DNA of 8,563 nt from NCBI GenBank assembly GCA_964612995.1, contig CAZTGE010000167.1:1-8563 (forward strand), read 5' to 3'. Numbering within the stretch: position 1 is the stretch's first letter; every line of letters starts with the position of its first letter. Of the stretch, positions 6,588 through 8,563 are shown in pieces. The notes beneath the pieces were generated by a model, which worked only from the letters and a program-made list of their open reading frames with translations, was not told the DNA's origin and searched no databases. The translations under genes were made by a program, and so were the position numbers. Source of the stretch: SLQH01 sp964612995 (lineage in GTDB: Bacteria; Planctomycetota; UBA11346).

Positions 6588-6635
6588 GGGGTCACGACAT
6601 GGGTCCATCATTCGATGGACCCATGTTGTGACCTC
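6588..6635. repeat. Long near-perfect hairpin, 20-bp core
   Basis: 6590-6609 (GGTCACGACATGGGTCCATC) pairs with 6614-6633 at every position, with one G-T wobble, around the four-base loop ATTC. One more wobble and one G-C pair extend it to 6588 and 6635. A stem of this length without an interruption is well beyond chance and is not in a gene. No T-run follows, so it is not a standard terminator. It sits centrally between the inverted repeat copies A and B. Confidence 0.8.
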
Positions 6636-6642
6636 GTCATCC

Positions 6643-6661
6643 CGAGCTTTGAGCGGCCCTG
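6643..6661 (-). repeat. Repeat copy B, inverted
   Basis: The minus strand reads CAGGGCCGCTCAAAGCTCG, identical to copy C at 8392-8410 and one base different from copy A at 6528-6546. A and B face each other and could pair to enclose the two hairpins between them. The remaining 6662-6754 shows no further repeat and no clear promoter; GGAGGA at 6745-6750 is the next gene's ribosome site. Confidence 0.65.
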
Positions 6662-6754
6662 GAGCGTATCCAACACGGCTGCAAGCGGCCTGCGATACAG
6701 GGATTGTCTCCGCGTCCGGCCTCATAAGGTCACCCGGTCCCTGCGGAGGAAGCG

Positions 6755-8377
6755 ATGGCTCGTTCACGGCGCGCGCGAATGCGCGAACAGCGGATGCAGG
6801 AAAGCAAGGAAGCCCCGGAGGCCCCGGAGGCCCCGGAGGCCCCGGAGTCGCCGGAGGCTGCCGCCGAGCCATCCGCGGACGACGATCTGATCGCTGGTGA
6901 CATGCCAGCGGACGAGGATGACCTGACCGTCGCTGCCGATGACGGCCTCGACAAGGAGCCGGAGGCCCCGGCCGACCAGATCGACGAACTGGAGATCGAC
7001 GTCGAGGCCGATGCGGCCGCGGGCGGCGTCGACGAGATCGATGACCTTCCCGAAGCTGAGGGCGAGGCCGACCTGCCGCCGCAGGAGCCGGAGGCCGAGC
7101 CGGCAGCCGGTGCCGTGCACGGTTCGGCCCGGCGTAGCTCCCGACGTTCGTCGCGGCGCGGCGGCGGAGGCGACGACGATGCCGAGAGCCCCGCCGCTTC
7201 CGGGCGCCGCAGCGGGCGCCGCGGTTCACGTTCCTCGCAGCGCAAGTCCGCACGCGAGGAGGCGGTCAAGGCCCGCGGGGGGCGGAGCAAGAAGAAGAAA
7301 AAGCAGGACGTCGATCCGCAGGCCGCGGCCGAGCGCAAGAAGTCGATGCTCACCCTGATCGGGGTGCTCGCGACGGTGCTGCTGCTCAGCGCCGGTGGCT
7401 ATGCGGCCTGGTACTTCTTCCTGCGCGCCGAACGGGTGGTCTACGAGCTGCCTGGCAACAAGTCGACCGGGCAGCCGCCGCAGGAGGTGGAGTGGACCCG
7501 GCAGCAGCTTGCCGCATGGTTCCTGCGCGAGGCCCAGGATTTCTACTCCCAAGCCCATCTGGCCAAAGGCAAGGGCAAGTATGCCGAGGCCCGCACCCTG
7601 GTGCGCAAGTGCCGCGAGCGTCTGACCGTGCCCTTCCTCAACATGGCCGAGGCCAATCCCAGCCCGGAGAACGAGGCCATTGGGAGCGTCCAGCAGGCCG
7701 AACGGGCGCACGAGCTGATGGTCAAGCTCGGCGGTCTGGAGGAGGAGATCACCGAGGTCGAGGAACGCGTCCGGGCCGAGGCCAACTACAAGCGGGTGCT
7801 CGGTGCCTTCGACAGCCTCAGTGATGAGCGAACCGACCTCGCCGAGCTGCGCAGCATGGCCGAGGCCTTCATCGCCAATCCGGTCGATCCCACCGCGGCT
7901 CCTGACGAGACGCTGCGCGAACGTTTCAGCTCGATGACCGGCTATGTGCAGACGCGCCTGGCGACGATCGGCAAGGAAGCTGCCCGCCGCGGACACATGC
8001 GCACCACCGGCGTGGTCAACAAGGCCCGCAGCAGCATCAACGTCTTCATCAAGGACCAGTTGTTCGGCAAGGCGCTCAGTCACATCGACACGCTGCAGGT
8101 GCAGTGGCCCGATGCCGACCTCGAACCGATGCGCCAGAGCATCCTTCAGGCGGCGCGCGAGGACTTCGAGTCGCACATGGAGCAGGCCCGCAACGCCTTC
8201 GCCCGGGCCAAGGCGCCATCGAGCACCGAAGCGGACCGGCGCGCTGCCTATCGTGAGGGCATCGGGGCCCTCGAGGCGATCCTGGACAACTACAACCGTG
8301 ACGTGCCCAATCCGGCACCCGAGCTCCAGCGCTACATCGATCAGGCAGCGGCGCTCAAGCGGGAATACGAGAGCTGA
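6755..8377 (+). CDS. Unrecognised single-pass membrane protein with charge-segregated tail
   Basis: I do not recognise this 540-residue protein. The start is ATG 6755, after a strong GGAGGA. Four regions are visible. Residues 1-18 are basic. Residues 19 to about 120 are very acidic and rich in Glu, Asp, Ala and Pro, beginning with four exact EAP triplets. Residues 123-196 are strongly basic: SARRSSRRSSRR, then repeated GRRSGRRGSR and five lysines at 179-183. A hydrophobic segment at about 199-220 (MLTLIGVLATVLLLSAGGYAAW) is the only membrane span. The basic flank predicts that the N-terminus is cytoplasmic. Residues about 245-540 are hydrophilic and mostly helical, with heptad-like stretches around 325-350 (GGLEEEITEVEERV), and would lie outside the membrane. 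No catalytic motif, cysteine pair or lipobox is apparent. A scaffold, or a helical-repeat (TPR-like) assembly factor, is conceivable but unproven. It stands alone, with structured repeats on both sides. Confidence 0.85.
   Translation: MARSRRARMREQRMQESKEAPEAPEAPEAPESPEAAAEPSADDDLIAGDMPADEDDLTVAADDGLDKEPEAPADQIDELEIDVEADAAAGGVDEIDDLPEAEGEADLPPQEPEAEPAAGAVHGSARRSSRRSSRRGGGGDDDAESPAASGRRSGRRGSRSSQRKSAREEAVKARGGRSKKKKKQDVDPQAAAERKKSMLTLIGVLATVLLLSAGGYAAWYFFLRAERVVYELPGNKSTGQPPQEVEWTRQQLAAWFLREAQDFYSQAHLAKGKGKYAEARTLVRKCRERLTVPFLNMAEANPSPENEAIGSVQQAERAHELMVKLGGLEEEITEVEERVRAEANYKRVLGAFDSLSDERTDLAELRSMAEAFIANPVDPTAAPDETLRERFSSMTGYVQTRLATIGKEAARRGHMRTTGVVNKARSSINVFIKDQLFGKALSHIDTLQVQWPDADLEPMRQSILQAAREDFESHMEQARNAFARAKAPSSTEADRRAAYREGIGALEAILDNYNRDVPNPAPELQRYIDQAAALKREYES
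6809..6844 (+). repeat. Four exact 9-base tandem units (Glu-Ala-Pro)
   Basis: Four units encode EAPEAPEAPEAP at residues 19-30. Units two to four are GAGGCCCCG; the first differs only in the third base (GAA). The following ESPEA looks like a diverged fifth unit. Such a tract can change copy number by slippage in whole codon triplets without breaking the frame. Confidence 0.85.
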
Positions 8378-8391
8378 TCGCGGCAACCCCA

Positions 8392-8410
8392 CAGGGCCGC
8401 TCAAAGCTCG
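8392..8410 (+). repeat. Repeat copy C
   Basis: CAGGGCCGCTCAAAGCTCG begins 15 bases after the stop of the unknown membrane protein gene. It is identical to copy B (minus strand, 6643-6661) and differs at one base from copy A (6528-6546). Copies A and C each follow closely on a stop codon. Confidence 0.65.
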
Positions 8411-8433
8411 TTACGACCGGGCTGCGCAGAGCT

Positions 8434-8460
8434 GGGGCGCCGGCCCGTCGGCGAAGCCCC
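8434..8460 (+). repeat. Bulged GC-rich hairpin in the 3' tail
   Basis: GGGGCGCCG (8434-8442) pairs with CGGCG (8449-8453) and CCCC (8457-8460), with AAG bulged and the loop GCCCGT. It lies 56 bases after the last gene. It may help end that transcript, but no T-run follows. Confidence 0.35.
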
Positions 8461-8511
8461 GTACCTCGATCGCGAAGCCCTGCATCGACAGCACGCTACG
8501 CTTGATGTCCC

Positions 8512-8523
8512 GTAACTACTCAG
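8512..8523. repeat. Short motif, inverted partner of 1-12
   Basis: GTAACTACTCAG matches the reverse complement of the first 12 bases of the window with one difference. It lies just ahead of the CACAGAG repeat. Confidence 0.25.
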
Positions 8524-8547
8524 GCCTATTCCTGTGCTCTCATAAAC

Positions 8548-8563
8548 CACAGAGAACACAGAG
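8548..8563 (+). repeat. Start of a CACAGAG direct repeat, cut by window end
   Basis: CACAGAG occurs at 8548-8554 and again at 8557-8563, separated by AA. A complementary CTGTG lies at 8532-8536. Tracts of the form ACCACAGAGAACACAGAG recur between genes in many environmental bacterial genomes. The tract probably continues past the window. Confidence 0.5.

Noticed and set aside
7226..8404. A 392-codon minus-strand frame
   Set aside because: It is antisense to the unknown membrane gene, which has the strong ribosome site and a coherent domain layout. The antisense frame has neither.
8417..8491. A 24-codon minus-strand frame starting MQGFAIEVRG
   Set aside because: It is open for only about 34 codons counting upstream, has no ribosome site, and is too short to claim as a gene or fragment without a match.
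1..8563. The window as a single mobile element bounded by the 12-base motifs at 1-12 and 8512-8523
   Set aside because: The interior is housekeeping and transport genes with no transposase or integrase. The motif is short with one mismatch, and its position at base 1 depends on where the window was cut.

Overview
The window is GC-rich (about two-thirds G+C by eye) bacterial chromosome. Most genes have strong Shine-Dalgarno sites. I see no tRNA, rRNA, CRISPR array, transposase or phage gene. The best lineage clue is the first gene remnant. Its pattern (EAS-AAA near the N-terminus, then DQDEDN-GEFGYL, GYLFRVYLP, CYAWP and RRAFAITQN) matches prepilin-like proteins I know mainly from Planctomycetota and related groups. 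The Gfo/Idh/MocA oxidoreductase and the response regulator fused to an RsbW-type ATPase fit that idea. I hold the assignment only moderately; a proteobacterium is possible.

Layout from left to right: (1) Positions 1-191 are non-coding and hold three perfect hairpins, the first of terminator type. (2) 192-794 is a prepilin-like gene without its N-terminal membrane helix, probably a pseudogene. (3) 976-3550 is a two-gene operon: a response regulator with an ATPase domain, then four bases later a Na+/phosphate cotransporter with a PhoU-like tail, closed by a GC-rich terminator. (4) 3645-4796 on the minus strand is a Gfo/Idh/MocA oxidoreductase, convergent with the transporter. (5) A 213-base divergent gap leads to ribB (riboflavin) and panD (beta-alanine for pantothenate and CoA), tightly coupled at 5010-6519. 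(6) 6520-6754 is a structured gap with a 20-bp near-perfect hairpin flanked by inverted copies of a 19-base repeat. (7) 6755-8377 encodes an unrecognised single-pass membrane protein with a charge-segregated cytoplasmic tail. (8) 8378-8563 is non-coding, with a third copy of the 19-base repeat and the start of a CACAGAG direct repeat.

The core genes are housekeeping or transport functions: vitamin precursor supply, phosphate uptake with a linked signalling protein, and a sugar-type dehydrogenase. I do not see a convincing new multi-gene system. The points most worth a second look are the dispersed 19-base repeat and hairpin cluster around 6528-6661, the His-to-Gln change at a metal-ligand position of RibB, and the unknown 540-residue membrane protein.
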